This document shows positions 8,396-16,472 of a stretch of DNA of 64,000 nucleotides, piece by piece. The stretch lies in contig NZ_CP103300.1 in assembly GCF_025562755.1 (NCBI RefSeq), forward strand, positions 1 through 64,000, in the 5' to 3' direction. The DNA is from Endozoicomonas euniceicola (lineage in GTDB: Bacteria; Pseudomonadota; Gammaproteobacteria; Pseudomonadales; Endozoicomonadaceae). The notes under the pieces were generated by a model, which was not told where the DNA came from, searched no databases, and saw nothing but the letters and a program-made list of their open reading frames with translations. The first letter of the stretch is position 1; the number at the start of each line of letters is the position of its first letter. The position numbers were made by a program, and so were the translations under genes.

Positions 8396-8941
8396 TTATG
8401 CCGTGTCATTATCCGCCACAGAGATAAGGTCTGCACCGTCAAAGGTATCGCCCTCAATCACTGGAAACAGGTAACAGTAAGCCACACGCCAGCGTCCTGT
8501 TTCCGTCCTGATTGACACAGACTTCTGGTTAATGCGTTCAATAACACCGGATCGCTCCTGATTTTCCTTGTCATAAAAACCAATTTGCTGCCCGATGGAA
8601 AGGTCATTAGCGGTAATTGGCTTGTCGTTACCCGGCTGGCTCACGGATACATCAACCCCGCCAAGGTTGACCATATAATAAGGAATACGCCACCTACGAC
8701 CATCGTCAATTCGCTCAACATGAAGAAGAGAGCGACCGAACTTAGTCACCCTGGCTTCACATTCTCGGTTTTCTGTACCATCGAAGTACCGAATTACCTG
8801 GCCCAGTCTGATCTGCCTTTGAACAGCCACAATATGCTCTGGTCGCTCCATCTCCCGGTCAATGGCACAGGACAGTCGATACAGGTCAAAGGCAGACGCA
8901 TTACTTAATGTCTCAAGAATATCCCGATAGTTCATTATCAC
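8396..8941 (-). CDS. Conserved hypothetical protein with repeated beta-barrel-like unit
   Basis: A 181-residue protein. The N-terminal helix region is MNYRDILETLSNASAFDLYR. Two similar units follow: IRLGQVIRYFDGTENRECEA...LLHVERIDDGRRWRIPYYMV (about 45-92) and LSIGQQIGFYDKENQERSGV...SVSIRTETGRWRVAYCYLFP (about 113-160). Each looks like a small KOW/SH3-like barrel, suggesting an internal duplication. No catalytic motif is visible. Its start lies only 25-90 bp from the divergently transcribed recD2 gene, so the two probably share a regulatory region. The function is unknown; a nucleic-acid-binding role is a guess from the barrel-like pattern. Confidence 0.55.
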   Translation of the reverse strand: MIMNYRDILETLSNASAFDLYRLSCAIDREMERPEHIVAVQRQIRLGQVIRYFDGTENRECEARVTKFGRSLLHVERIDDGRRWRIPYYMVNLGGVDVSVSQPGNDKPITANDLSIGQQIGFYDKENQERSGVIERINQKSVSIRTETGRWRVAYCYLFPVIEGDTFDGADLISVADNDTA

Positions 8942-9028
8942 CCTCTAACAGCAGGCAAATGTCGTTTGATTATAAAAGGTTTGCTAGTATCCAGTTTTAG
9001 AAGCCCGATTACTATAGCAAACCTTTTT

Positions 9029-11239
9029 ATGCAGCACTCTGAACCCTCAGCTATCCGACAACACCCTCAGACTGATCATCAGCCTATAGTGCATCTGCAG
9101 GGTTCTGTAGAACGAGTCACCTTCCATAGTGAAGCGTCCGGTTTTTTTGTTATTCGGGTAAAGTGCAAAGGTCAGAGAGAGCTGGTGACAATGACAGGCA
9201 ATACGCCATCAGTTACCCCTGGCGAGTTTGTGGATACGTCCGGCGTCTGGTTTAACGACCACAAGCACGGCGTGCAGTTCAAGGTCAAACAGATTAAAAC
9301 CGTCACGCCCAATACGCTGGAAGGGATAGAGAAGTACCTGGGCTCGGGCATGGTTAAGGGTATTGGCCCCCACTTTGCCAAACGGCTGGTGAAAGCCTTT
9401 GGCGAACAGGTGTTTGATATTATCGAGGAAAACCCTGAACGCCTGATGGAGTTGGAAGGCATTGGCAAAAAACGACGGGAGAAGATTACCTCCGCCTGGT
9501 CGGAACAAAAAGTGATTCGAGAAATCATGGTCTTTCTGCAATCACACGGCGTCGGAACTGCCAGAGCTGTTCGTATTTATAAAACATATGGCGACCAGTC
9601 CGTAGAGAAAGTGCGGGAAAACCCCTACCGGCTGGCACTGGATATACACGGCATTGGTTTTAAAACCGCTGACCAGCTGGCACAGCAGTTAGGTATTGCC
9701 AGAGACTCCCTGATCCGGGCGCAGGCTGGTGTACGGCATGTGTTGCAGGAACTCTCCGGCGATGGTCATTGCGCCTGGCCTTATCAGGCTCTGGTCAGTG
9801 ATGCGATACAACTGCTGGACATTCCTGAGAATACGATCCGTGAAGCCATTCAGTGTGAAATAAACGAAGAGCGTTTAACCCCTGAAACCATCAACGAGCA
9901 GCCCTGCCTGTTCCTGGCACCACTGCACCGGGCAGAACAGGGCGTTGCCAACCACATCAATCGTTTGCTGGCCGGTCAATCGTTCTGGGCTGGCATTGAC
10001 CTGGAAAAAGCCATTCCCTGGGTGGAAGCAAAAAACAACATTGGACTGTCCGGTTCACAAAAGACGGCTGTGGAACAGGCGGTTCGCAGCAAAGTCTGTA
10101 TTATTACCGGTGGGCCGGGTGTTGGTAAAACGACGACTGTCAACAGTATCCTGAAAATCATTCAGGCAAAGCGCGCCCGCGTAACGCTGTGCGCCCCTAC
10201 CGGAAGGGCAGCGAAACGTCTGTCAGAGTCTACCGGCCAGGAAGCCACCACCATTCATCGTCTTCTGGACTTTGACCCGTCTGCCTTTGATTTCAAGCGT
10301 AACGCCGATAACCCGCTGGAAACCGATCTGCTGATCGTCGACGAATGCTCCATGGTGGATGTGGTGCTGATGAACCAGCTGTTGCGTGCGGTGCCTGATA
10401 ACAGTGCTGTCTTACTGGTGGGCGATGTCGATCAGCTGCCTTCTGTAGGTCCCGGCTCTGTACTGCGTGACCTGATTGAATCCGGCAAAGTGCCTGTGGC
10501 CAGACTGACTGAAATCTTCCGGCAGGCGGCAACGTCCAAAATCATTACGGGAGCCCATGCCATCAACAGAGGCCAGCCGCCAAAGCCTGCTAAAAAAAAT
10601 GAAGACACTGACTTCTATTATCTGACCGGCAATGAACCCGAAGAACTGTTCCAGAAGCTTATGGCGGTGGTCACCCGTCGTCTGCCCCAGAAGTTCGGTT
10701 TTGATCCGGTCAATGATATTCAGGTATTAGCGCCAATGAACCGTGGCGGTCTGGGAGCCCGCAGCCTGAACATTGCCCTGCAGGAAGCCCTTAATCCCGA
10801 TGCTCATCCGAAAGTCACCCGCTACGGCTGGACTTATGCCCCCGGCGACAAGGTGATTCAAACCGTAAATAACTACGATAAAGAGGTGTTTAACGGCGAC
10901 ATTGGTCGGGTAAGCAGCATCGACATAGAAGAAGGCGAGTTGATGATCAGCTTTGACGGGCGGGAAGTGCTGTACCAGGTCAATGAACTGGATGAAGTTT
11001 CCCTCGCCTACGCCACCACCATCCATAAAAGTCAGGGGTCGGAATACCCCTGTGTCGTGATTCCCATGGCGATGCAACATTACACGCTACTGGAAAGAAA
11101 CCTGCTCTATACTGGCGTTACCCGTGGCAAGCAGCTTGTGGTGTTACTGGGGCAAGCCAAAGCAGTGGGCATGGCTGCCCGAACCGTAAAATCTACCCGT
11201 CGGGTGACCAACCTTCAGGCTCGCCTTCAAAGCTTATAA
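9029..11239 (+). CDS. recD2: RecD2-type SF1B DNA helicase
   Basis: ATP-dependent 5'-3' DNA helicase of the stand-alone RecD2 group. The N-terminal OB-like region (HLQGSVERVTFHSEASGFFV) is followed by helix-hairpin-helix repeats typical of RecD2 (MVKGIGPHFAKRLV, MELEGIGKKRREKI, DIHGIGFKTADQLA). The helicase core has Walker A GGPGVGKTTT (near residue 360), the Walker B-type motif LLIVDECSMVD, motif III VGDVDQLPSVGPG and the C-terminal YATTIHKSQGSEYPCVVIPM. All core motifs look intact. An in-frame ATG at 8966 would add 21 residues. The 9029 ATG (MQHSEPSAI) is preferred because homologous sequence begins only later. No RecB or RecC is nearby, consistent with RecD2 rather than the RecBCD subunit. 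Confidence 0.88.
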   Translation: MQHSEPSAIRQHPQTDHQPIVHLQGSVERVTFHSEASGFFVIRVKCKGQRELVTMTGNTPSVTPGEFVDTSGVWFNDHKHGVQFKVKQIKTVTPNTLEGIEKYLGSGMVKGIGPHFAKRLVKAFGEQVFDIIEENPERLMELEGIGKKRREKITSAWSEQKVIREIMVFLQSHGVGTARAVRIYKTYGDQSVEKVRENPYRLALDIHGIGFKTADQLAQQLGIARDSLIRAQAGVRHVLQELSGDGHCAWPYQALVSDAIQLLDIPENTIREAIQCEINEERLTPETINEQPCLFLAPLHRAEQGVANHINRLLAGQSFWAGIDLEKAIPWVEAKNNIGLSGSQKTAVEQAVRSKVCIITGGPGVGKTTTVNSILKIIQAKRARVTLCAPTGRAAKRLSESTGQEATTIHRLLDFDPSAFDFKRNADNPLETDLLIVDECSMVDVVLMNQLLRAVPDNSAVLLVGDVDQLPSVGPGSVLRDLIESGKVPVARLTEIFRQAATSKIITGAHAINRGQPPKPAKKNEDTDFYYLTGNEPEELFQKLMAVVTRRLPQKFGFDPVNDIQVLAPMNRGGLGARSLNIALQEALNPDAHPKVTRYGWTYAPGDKVIQTVNNYDKEVFNGDIGRVSSIDIEEGELMISFDGREVLYQVNELDEVSLAYATTIHKSQGSEYPCVVIPMAMQHYTLLERNLLYTGVTRGKQLVVLLGQAKAVGMAARTVKSTRRVTNLQARLQSL

Positions 11240-11275
11240 TGTCACTTCCCATTGGAAACTGTTCAGGCATTTTGT

Positions 11276-12409
11276 ATGAGTGAATACCAGTACTACGAAT
11301 TTGTGACTGTCGACAGACAGCTCTCCCACGATGAAATGGATCAGCTCCGCAGCATTTCTACCCGTGCGGATATTTCATCCACCCGTTTCTGCAACACCTA
11401 TAGCTACGGAGACCTGAAGGCAGAACCGGAACGGATGCTGCTGGATTATTTTGATGCCTTTGTTTACGTCTCCAACTTTGCCTTTCAGCGATTCATCATC
11501 AAACTGCCTAAAGAGTGTTTCAGTGCCGATTTTCTGAATCCTTACTTCCCCGGTGACGGCTACCAATGTGCTGTTAAATCTAAAAAGAATCACTGGCTGC
11601 TGGAGTTTACCTATTCCAACGAAAATGGTTATGACGATGATGGTTGGGTAGACGGTGAAGGCTGGATGGGCAGGTTGCTGTCCATTCGTAACGAGCTGAT
11701 TAAAGGCGACTATCGCAGTTTATATCTGGCGTGGCTGGCAGAAGTCGAACATCTGGATCGTATTGATGCCCTGCCCGTAAATCTTCTTGAGCCTTCCGTC
11801 CCCGCCGGGCTTGGCCAACTGACATCCAGCCAGAGTGCTTTGTGTGAATTCCTGAAACTACCTGCACATATCGTTGAAGCGGCTGCCCGTGGCACCACTG
11901 ATACGGATACACCAGAACTTGGAGAGCTGGTCAGTGAGTGGCTGGCTCACCAAACTGCTGAGCAGTGCCAAAATACCCTCAGAGAACTGTTGCTGGACGA
12001 AACCGGTGTCGTACGAACAAAACAAATTGCGACGATTGTACAAAGCCACAATGACTCTCTTGCTTCTGAACCGTCTCAACCCCGAACGGTTACCGACCTC
12101 AAACATGATGCCAAAGCCATCCGTCAGAAAATGGTTGAAGCCGAGCGTCTGAAAAAGCAAAAGGCACTTGAAAAACAGATCGAGGAAGTCGCCGCCAGAG
12201 AGCCTGCTTACTGGAACAGGCTCGAAGAACTGTTTGAGAAACGGGGCAGCTACTCGGTTTATGATGAAATCAGGGAAAAAGCCAGAAGCCTGAAACAGGT
12301 CGCCCAGTCAAAAAACCGTCTGGCTGATTTTGAGCATCGCATCTGCCTGATCAGAGAAACATTCAGCAAAAAGAAAAAGCATCTTCAGGCGTTGGAAAAA
12401 GTACTCTGA
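11276..12409 (+). CDS. Conserved hypothetical protein with C-terminal coiled coil
   Basis: A 377-residue protein starting MSEYQYYEFVTVDRQLSHDE. It resembles a conserved hypothetical family seen in scattered bacteria, in which an N-terminal domain contains TRADISSTRFCNTYSYGDLK and a Trp/Asp/Gly-rich loop (DDDGWVDGEGWMGRL). The C-terminal 120 residues are strongly helical and charged (KHDAKAIRQKMVEAERLKKQ, RDxIREKARSLKQVAQSKNR), probably a coiled coil. It follows recD2 by 36 bp on the same strand, so co-transcription is likely. Starting at the earlier GTG/ATG 11252 would add eight residues and is less convincing. The function is unknown. Confidence 0.6.
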   Translation: MSEYQYYEFVTVDRQLSHDEMDQLRSISTRADISSTRFCNTYSYGDLKAEPERMLLDYFDAFVYVSNFAFQRFIIKLPKECFSADFLNPYFPGDGYQCAVKSKKNHWLLEFTYSNENGYDDDGWVDGEGWMGRLLSIRNELIKGDYRSLYLAWLAEVEHLDRIDALPVNLLEPSVPAGLGQLTSSQSALCEFLKLPAHIVEAAARGTTDTDTPELGELVSEWLAHQTAEQCQNTLRELLLDETGVVRTKQIATIVQSHNDSLASEPSQPRTVTDLKHDAKAIRQKMVEAERLKKQKALEKQIEEVAAREPAYWNRLEELFEKRGSYSVYDEIREKARSLKQVAQSKNRLADFEHRICLIRETFSKKKKHLQALEKVL

Positions 12410-12467
12410 TCAGTCAATGTCGTCTGAGTAAAATCAGAGGGCCATTGGCTGTAATTGTTTCAGCTTT

Positions 12468-12653
12468 TCAAGCCATTTTGCAAAATGCGGGCACCGGGCC
12501 TTCAGATGTTGTGACACCGCCACGCCCGGTTTTACTGGTTCGAAGTAAAATAGCTGTTGCATAGATACCTGACCGTTGAAGATGCTCCTGTAAGACTTCA
12601 TTCACAAAAGCTTCTTCCGTCTGACCCTCTACAACGATGTTCAGACGAATCAT
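12468..12653 (-). pseudogene. DUF4276 protein, truncated
   Basis: The 61 codons begin MIRLNIVVEGQTEEAFVNEV, the characteristic N-terminus of DUF4276 proteins (VEGQTE, a Toprim-like first acidic motif). They then lose the family pattern after TGRGG and stop. Full-length members are roughly 200 residues, so two thirds is missing. It overlaps the 3' end of the ATPase fragment by 4 bases, the usual operon arrangement of an AAA_21-type ATPase with a DUF4276 partner. Such pairs resemble nuclease/ATPase defence modules (established association, mechanism not assumed here). Confidence 0.65.
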
Positions 12654-13310
12654 TTTGACGGCCTCCCTCCCAGCAAATTCTTCTTCCAGACCTCCCCAAG
12701 AGGGTAATCTTCCAGCCAGCTTTTGAGCTTCTCCCCACTTGTCCGTTCAAAAACAGTTTCACCCTGGTGGCGATTAACAATCACCAGATCATCAGCCTCA
12801 AACTCGTTAACCAGTTCAACCGACTGCGTGGACACAATCACCTGGTGTTTTAGCGAGACCGCTTTCAGTTAAGCAGCCAAAAGGGCTATAGCATAAGGGT
12901 GTAATCCCAGTTCAGGTTCATCAATCAGCAATGTACTGGGCATAAACTTCTCAGGCTGATTTAACACCATCGCCAAACAAATAAAACGCAAAGTACCATC
13001 TGAAAGCGCATGGGCTTTAAGGGGCGCAGCATTCAATAACTTACCGGGCTTTTGGCTGTTGGCTGTTGGCTTTTGGCTATTAGCTGCTCATACAGCCAAC
13101 CGCCAAAAGCCAACAGCGGTATATTATGTTCTGCTGCTTCCCCAAGTGGTACATCCATGCCTATCTCTGTCCACTCCAGCTCTATTTGATCAGCATCATG
13201 CGATGTTGGCCGAAGATGGAAGTCTCCAAAAAAAAGGGGCAACCAGCTGAATAGTCCGTACAATTTTTTTGTAGTGTGCCGGATGGTTCTGTTTTAGACG
13301 CAACAAATAT
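12650..13310 (-). pseudogene. AAA_21-type ATPase, decayed and interrupted
   Basis: Fragments of one ABC/SMC-like ATPase can be read in order on the minus strand. YKKIVRTIQLVAPFF (near 13290-13240) is followed, after a frame change at a T8 run, by GDFHLRPTSHDADQIELEWT. A palindromic repeat insertion comes next, and then HALSDGTLRFICLAMVLNQP (signature-like), STLLIDEPELGLHP (Walker B) and VIVSTQSVELVNEFEADDLV (H-loop-type region) to the end SWLEDYPLGEVWKKNLLGGR. There is an in-frame TAA just after LGLHPYAIALLAA. The N-terminal half with Walker A is missing. The gene is dead by frameshift, stop, insertion and truncation. Confidence 0.72.
13046..13117. repeat. Palindromic TTGGC-rich repeat inside the ATPase pseudogene
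   Basis: The left arm reads TTTTGGCTGTTGGCTGTTGG and onward. A short loop (about 13082-13092) follows, then a right arm ending CCGCCAAAAGCCAACAGCGG. The arms are complementary with mismatches, so the stretch can form a long hairpin. The same GCTGTTGGC vocabulary recurs in the larger hairpin at 43798-43915, which marks a dispersed family. Here it disrupts a formerly coding frame. Confidence 0.7.
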
Positions 13311-13970
13311 TTACGCAAAGAAAACGCAAAACTTAAGGAAGAGCGAGCCATATTAAAAAAGGCGACCACCCTTGTGCCCTGTGGATATTCTTTGCCAAGG
13401 AGTGTCACTGAGATTCCAGTTTATCAGTGACTACAGGGAGCAGTTCAGTCTTTCTGCTATGTGTCGGGTGATGTCCGTATCCCGCAGTGGCTTTTATGAA
13501 AGGCTCTCCCGTCCTGAACCCAACCGCTCTCAGGAAGATCAGGCATTGAAGGCAGACAATTAGAGTCATTCATGAAAAAAGCCGCCAGCTGTACGGCGAG
13601 CGTCGTATTAAAGACGACTTTGCTGATATGGGTAAGACAGTAAGTCGCAAACGTATAGGTCGATTGATGAAGGGGGGTACATAGCGATCGAGGCAGTCAG
13701 TACGTTTCAGATCGATACCAGAAGCTACTGAATGATAATGATTTCACTTGTAGCATGAGCCGCAAAGGGAACTGCTGGAATAATGCAGTGGCTGAAAGCT
13801 TCTTCCACACCCTGAAAACAGAGCTGATTCATCATGAGGATTTTCAGCTCAGCAGGCAATTTTGAGTACATTGAAGTGTTTTACAACCGTCAGAGAAAGC
13901 ATTCAACTAATGGCTACCTGGCACCGTTCAAGTATGAGCAAAACCTTGCCGAAGTAGCGTAAAAAAGTGT
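13285..13970 (+). pseudogene. IS3-family insertion sequence remnant
   Basis: The end of OrfA is visible as RKENAKLKEERAILKKAT. OrfB follows with FQFISDYREQFSLSAMCRVM and SVSRSGFYERLSRPEPNRSQ, a stop, IRVIHEKSRQLYGERRIKDD, a large internal deletion, then SDRGSQYVSDRYQKLLNDND, MSRKGNCWNNAVAESFFHTL and finally FEYIEVFYNRQRKHSTNGYL to the stop. The catalytic second Asp (SDRGSQY) and Glu (NNAVAESF) survive, but about one third of OrfB is missing and the frame is broken at least three times. It separates the ATPase pseudogene from the prophage remnant. Confidence 0.8.
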
Positions 13971-14189
13971 CCGGAAAACTCTTGCCATATCATTATCGGT
14001 GCTGATGCCCACGTAGGCTTTACGCAGGGCAACATCACCAATGGTACGGTCTATCCTTGAGATGTCCTGAAACAGGTTATTGATATTGCCGTCAATGACT
14101 TCTGTTCCGGTTGCCCGACCACCGCCGTCTTCCTCGTCGCTGAGACGCTGGCTTTCGAAGAGTTTTACATCGTCGTTGTTGATGGCCAT
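13914..14189 (-). pseudogene. N-terminal fragment of a phage structural protein
   Basis: The first 68 or so codons read MAINNDDVKLFESQRLSDEE, then DGGGRATGTEVIDGNINNLF and SRIDRTIGDVALRKAYVGIS. I associate this pattern with an N-terminal region of a prophage structural/tail-module protein (from memory, precise name unknown). The frame then runs into the IS3 remnant and ends in unrelated sequence, so the protein is truncated. Orientation matches the other tail genes to the right (18406-19586), which suggests one original minus-strand phage operon. Confidence 0.5.
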
Positions 14190-14258
14190 CCGCTGGCTCC
14201 ATATTTATTTGAATAAGAGGTTAGGTAAAATAATGGCCTGACATATGGGCAATAATTA

Positions 14259-14846
14259 TTAGTATGAATATATGAACTTAAGTTTGGTGTCAGCTAGTTT
14301 CACCTCGCTTTTAGCTTTTGTTTTCATATCAAGCCGTTTGATTTTTCCATTTACATTCAAATATTTTGTTTGGCTGTCCTGAATAAAGTTACCTTTAAGA
14401 TTTCCTTTCAACCTCTTGTCATAAAACTTTATATTGTCAAATGAGAGATTAAATTGAGTACCAGAGCAGACGTTAGATAAATCAAAACTGTTTCTGTAGG
14501 GAGTTATAATGTATAGCTCCTGCTTTCCTATAAACTCTGTATATTTAAACAATATGGTTAATAACCCTCCATTATTAACCTGAATATATAATTTGGCTTC
14601 ATTGGTAAAAAAGTCACTGGTACTTAAGCTATTTATTAAATCAACTCTATAGGTTCCCGGAGGTATATTACATTGGGTTAATGGGTACATAGCTGTAGAA
14701 GGTTGTGGCATTGAGTCTACCACCGGATAAGGCAAATTATTTTGCACCGGATAAGGCGGGTTGTTCTGAGGTGGGTAAGGAAGGTCGTTATAACCAAACG
14801 CATAATTGCCTAAAAAAAGAACGACAACGCAAATATAATTTTTCAT
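14259..14846 (-). CDS. Secreted protein with PYP repeat, unknown function
   Basis: A 195-residue, AT-rich gene. Residues 1-18 form a signal peptide (MKNYICVVVLFLGNYAFG). The mature N-terminus has a short proline-rich repeat, LPYPPQNN / PPYPVQNN / LPYPVVDS, followed by a beta-rich domain with two Cys (TQCNIPPGTYRVDL, LSNVCSGTQFNLSF) that may pair after export. No family is recognised. Base composition is clearly lower in GC than the surrounding genes. It lies between broken phage and IS material, so it may be an acquired or moron-type gene. Confidence 0.55.
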   Translation of the reverse strand: MKNYICVVVLFLGNYAFGYNDLPYPPQNNPPYPVQNNLPYPVVDSMPQPSTAMYPLTQCNIPPGTYRVDLINSLSTSDFFTNEAKLYIQVNNGGLLTILFKYTEFIGKQELYIITPYRNSFDLSNVCSGTQFNLSFDNIKFYDKRLKGNLKGNFIQDSQTKYLNVNGKIKRLDMKTKAKSEVKLADTKLKFIYSY

Positions 14847-15025
14847 TTTATCTATTCAACAGTTAGTAAATTAAGTACTAGAAGAGTACTGCCAGTCTCC
14901 TCTAGGATAGGCAAAAGGTAGGATTTGACGAGCTTTTATTGGAGAGCCATTGCCCCCTGTGTCAGCATAGTTGTCGCCTCTTCTGATTTATCTTCTAAAG
15001 ACAGTGGGTGGTCAGTGAGCATTCA

Positions 15026-16040
15026 ATGGCTCGTTATTCAGAAGAGTTAAAGACAACCGTCGTGCAGAAAGTTGAGGCCTCCCAATAATGTACCTATTGC
15101 CCAGTTAGCCCGTGAGACTGGCATCACTGAGACCGCAAAGGCAAGGCTTTGGCTGAAACGGCTGCCTTGCTGGTACTAGCAAAAAAAGCCCGCGCGATCT
15201 GGGGGGGGGGGAACGCGAGGACGACTGATTAGCCATCCAGATCGCAGGGAAGCTGTAAAACTCATTGAGCAGGCCACAGCCGCAGGGGCAAGGCAGTCTG
15301 CAGCTTGCAAAATAGCTGGACTTTCTGAGCGCACTTACCAACGCTGGAAGCAGGAGAAGACCGTGAAGGTTGACCAGAGAAAAAATGCTGACAGACCCGC
15401 ACCGGCTAACAAGCTGACTGAGGCTGAATGCCAGGCCATTCTGAAGGTCTGTAATGAGCCTCGCTTCCAGAGTCTGCCACCCAGCCAGATCGTGCCGGCA
15501 TTACTGGGTGAGGGGCATTATATTGCCTCTGTATCCTCCTATTACCGTGTATTAAAGGCTGCGAACCAGCAGCATCGACGCGGCAGGGCAAGCGCTTCCG
15601 GAGGCCGTATACCATCGTCGTATGTGGCTACAAAGCCAAATCAGGTGTGGACTGGGACATAACTTATCTGCGCTCAAATATCAGAGGTGAATACTACTAC
15701 CTGTACATGGTCGAAGATATTTTCAGTCGTATGATTGTGGCATGGGAGATTCATGAGGCTGAATCCGCCGACTACGCTGCCGGGATGATCAGCAAGGCCT
15801 GCCTCAGGCATGGCATTAGCCTGCAGGATCAACCCCTGGTTCTGCACTCAGACAATGGCAGTCCGATGAAAGGGGCTAACATGCTGTCTACACTGTAGCG
15901 ATCTGGGGATCGTGCCCTCATTCAGCAGGCCAAGGGTTAGCAATGACAATCCGTTCTCAGAGTCAACGTTTAGAACGATGAAGTACCGCCCTGATTACCC
16001 GTCAAAGCCTTTTGCCAGCTTGGTCGAAGCAAGGAAGTGG
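15026..16040 (+). pseudogene. Second IS3-family remnant (OrfA and OrfB)
   Basis: OrfA starts MARYSEELKTTVVQKVEAS and then loses frame. NNVPIAQLARETGITE follows in another frame, and a run of 11 G at 15201-15211 marks more damage. OrfB carries LIEQATAAGARQSAACKIAG, an integrase core with DITYLRSNIRGEYYYLYMVE (first Asp), VLHSDNGSPMKGA (second Asp), a stop, and then SRPRVSNDNPFSESTFRTMK with the Glu. It ends abruptly near 16040 where the tape-measure fragment begins. There are several frameshifts and stops, so it is inactive. It is a different IS3 subgroup from the remnant at 13285. Confidence 0.78.
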
Positions 16041-16084
16041 CGTGAGGTGGAGGCGACATCTTTGTTGACAAACACCGTTTTATA

Positions 16085-16336
16085 TTACTGCGCTAACTGT
16101 TCAACCTCCTGTTCAGACTGTTTGTACGCCTGCCCTGATGCCTGAACCGCCTTTTTCTGCTTTTGAAAAGACGACAAAAGCCCGTCTTGCTTTCCAAGGG
16201 TGCTAAGTTGCTTTTTCAACTCACGGGTTTTATTACTTAGCTTTTCCAGCGATTTAGCCGATTGCTGAACCGGTCGAGAGAGGGCGTCTCTCGCCTTAAG
16301 CACTAACCGTAAGGCGGGTTCTTTAACTGATCCCAT
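16085..16336 (-). pseudogene. Phage tail tape-measure protein, N-terminal fragment
   Basis: The 83 codons read MGSVKEPALRLVLKARDALS, RPVQQSAKSLEKLSNKTREL and a Gln/Ser/Lys-rich coiled-coil continuation. This is the typical start of Mu/P2-like tape-measure proteins (a 'lvlkArDalSrPv...' opening followed by helices). Full-length proteins are many hundreds of residues, so almost all is lost to the IS3 remnant at its 3' side. The tape measure sets tail length and scaffolds tail assembly. Orientation agrees with the neighbouring tail-tube fragment. Confidence 0.62.
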
Positions 16337-16472
16337 AATGTGTCTTAAACTTTAGCCGTTGAGGTGTGGTAATGCTGACGCCAGAAAAAATAGATTACTT
16401 AATCGGATACCTGACAGCGCTTGGTGGAAGGAGCCAGCTATTGTTACAAACCTTATTGATTATGATTTATAA

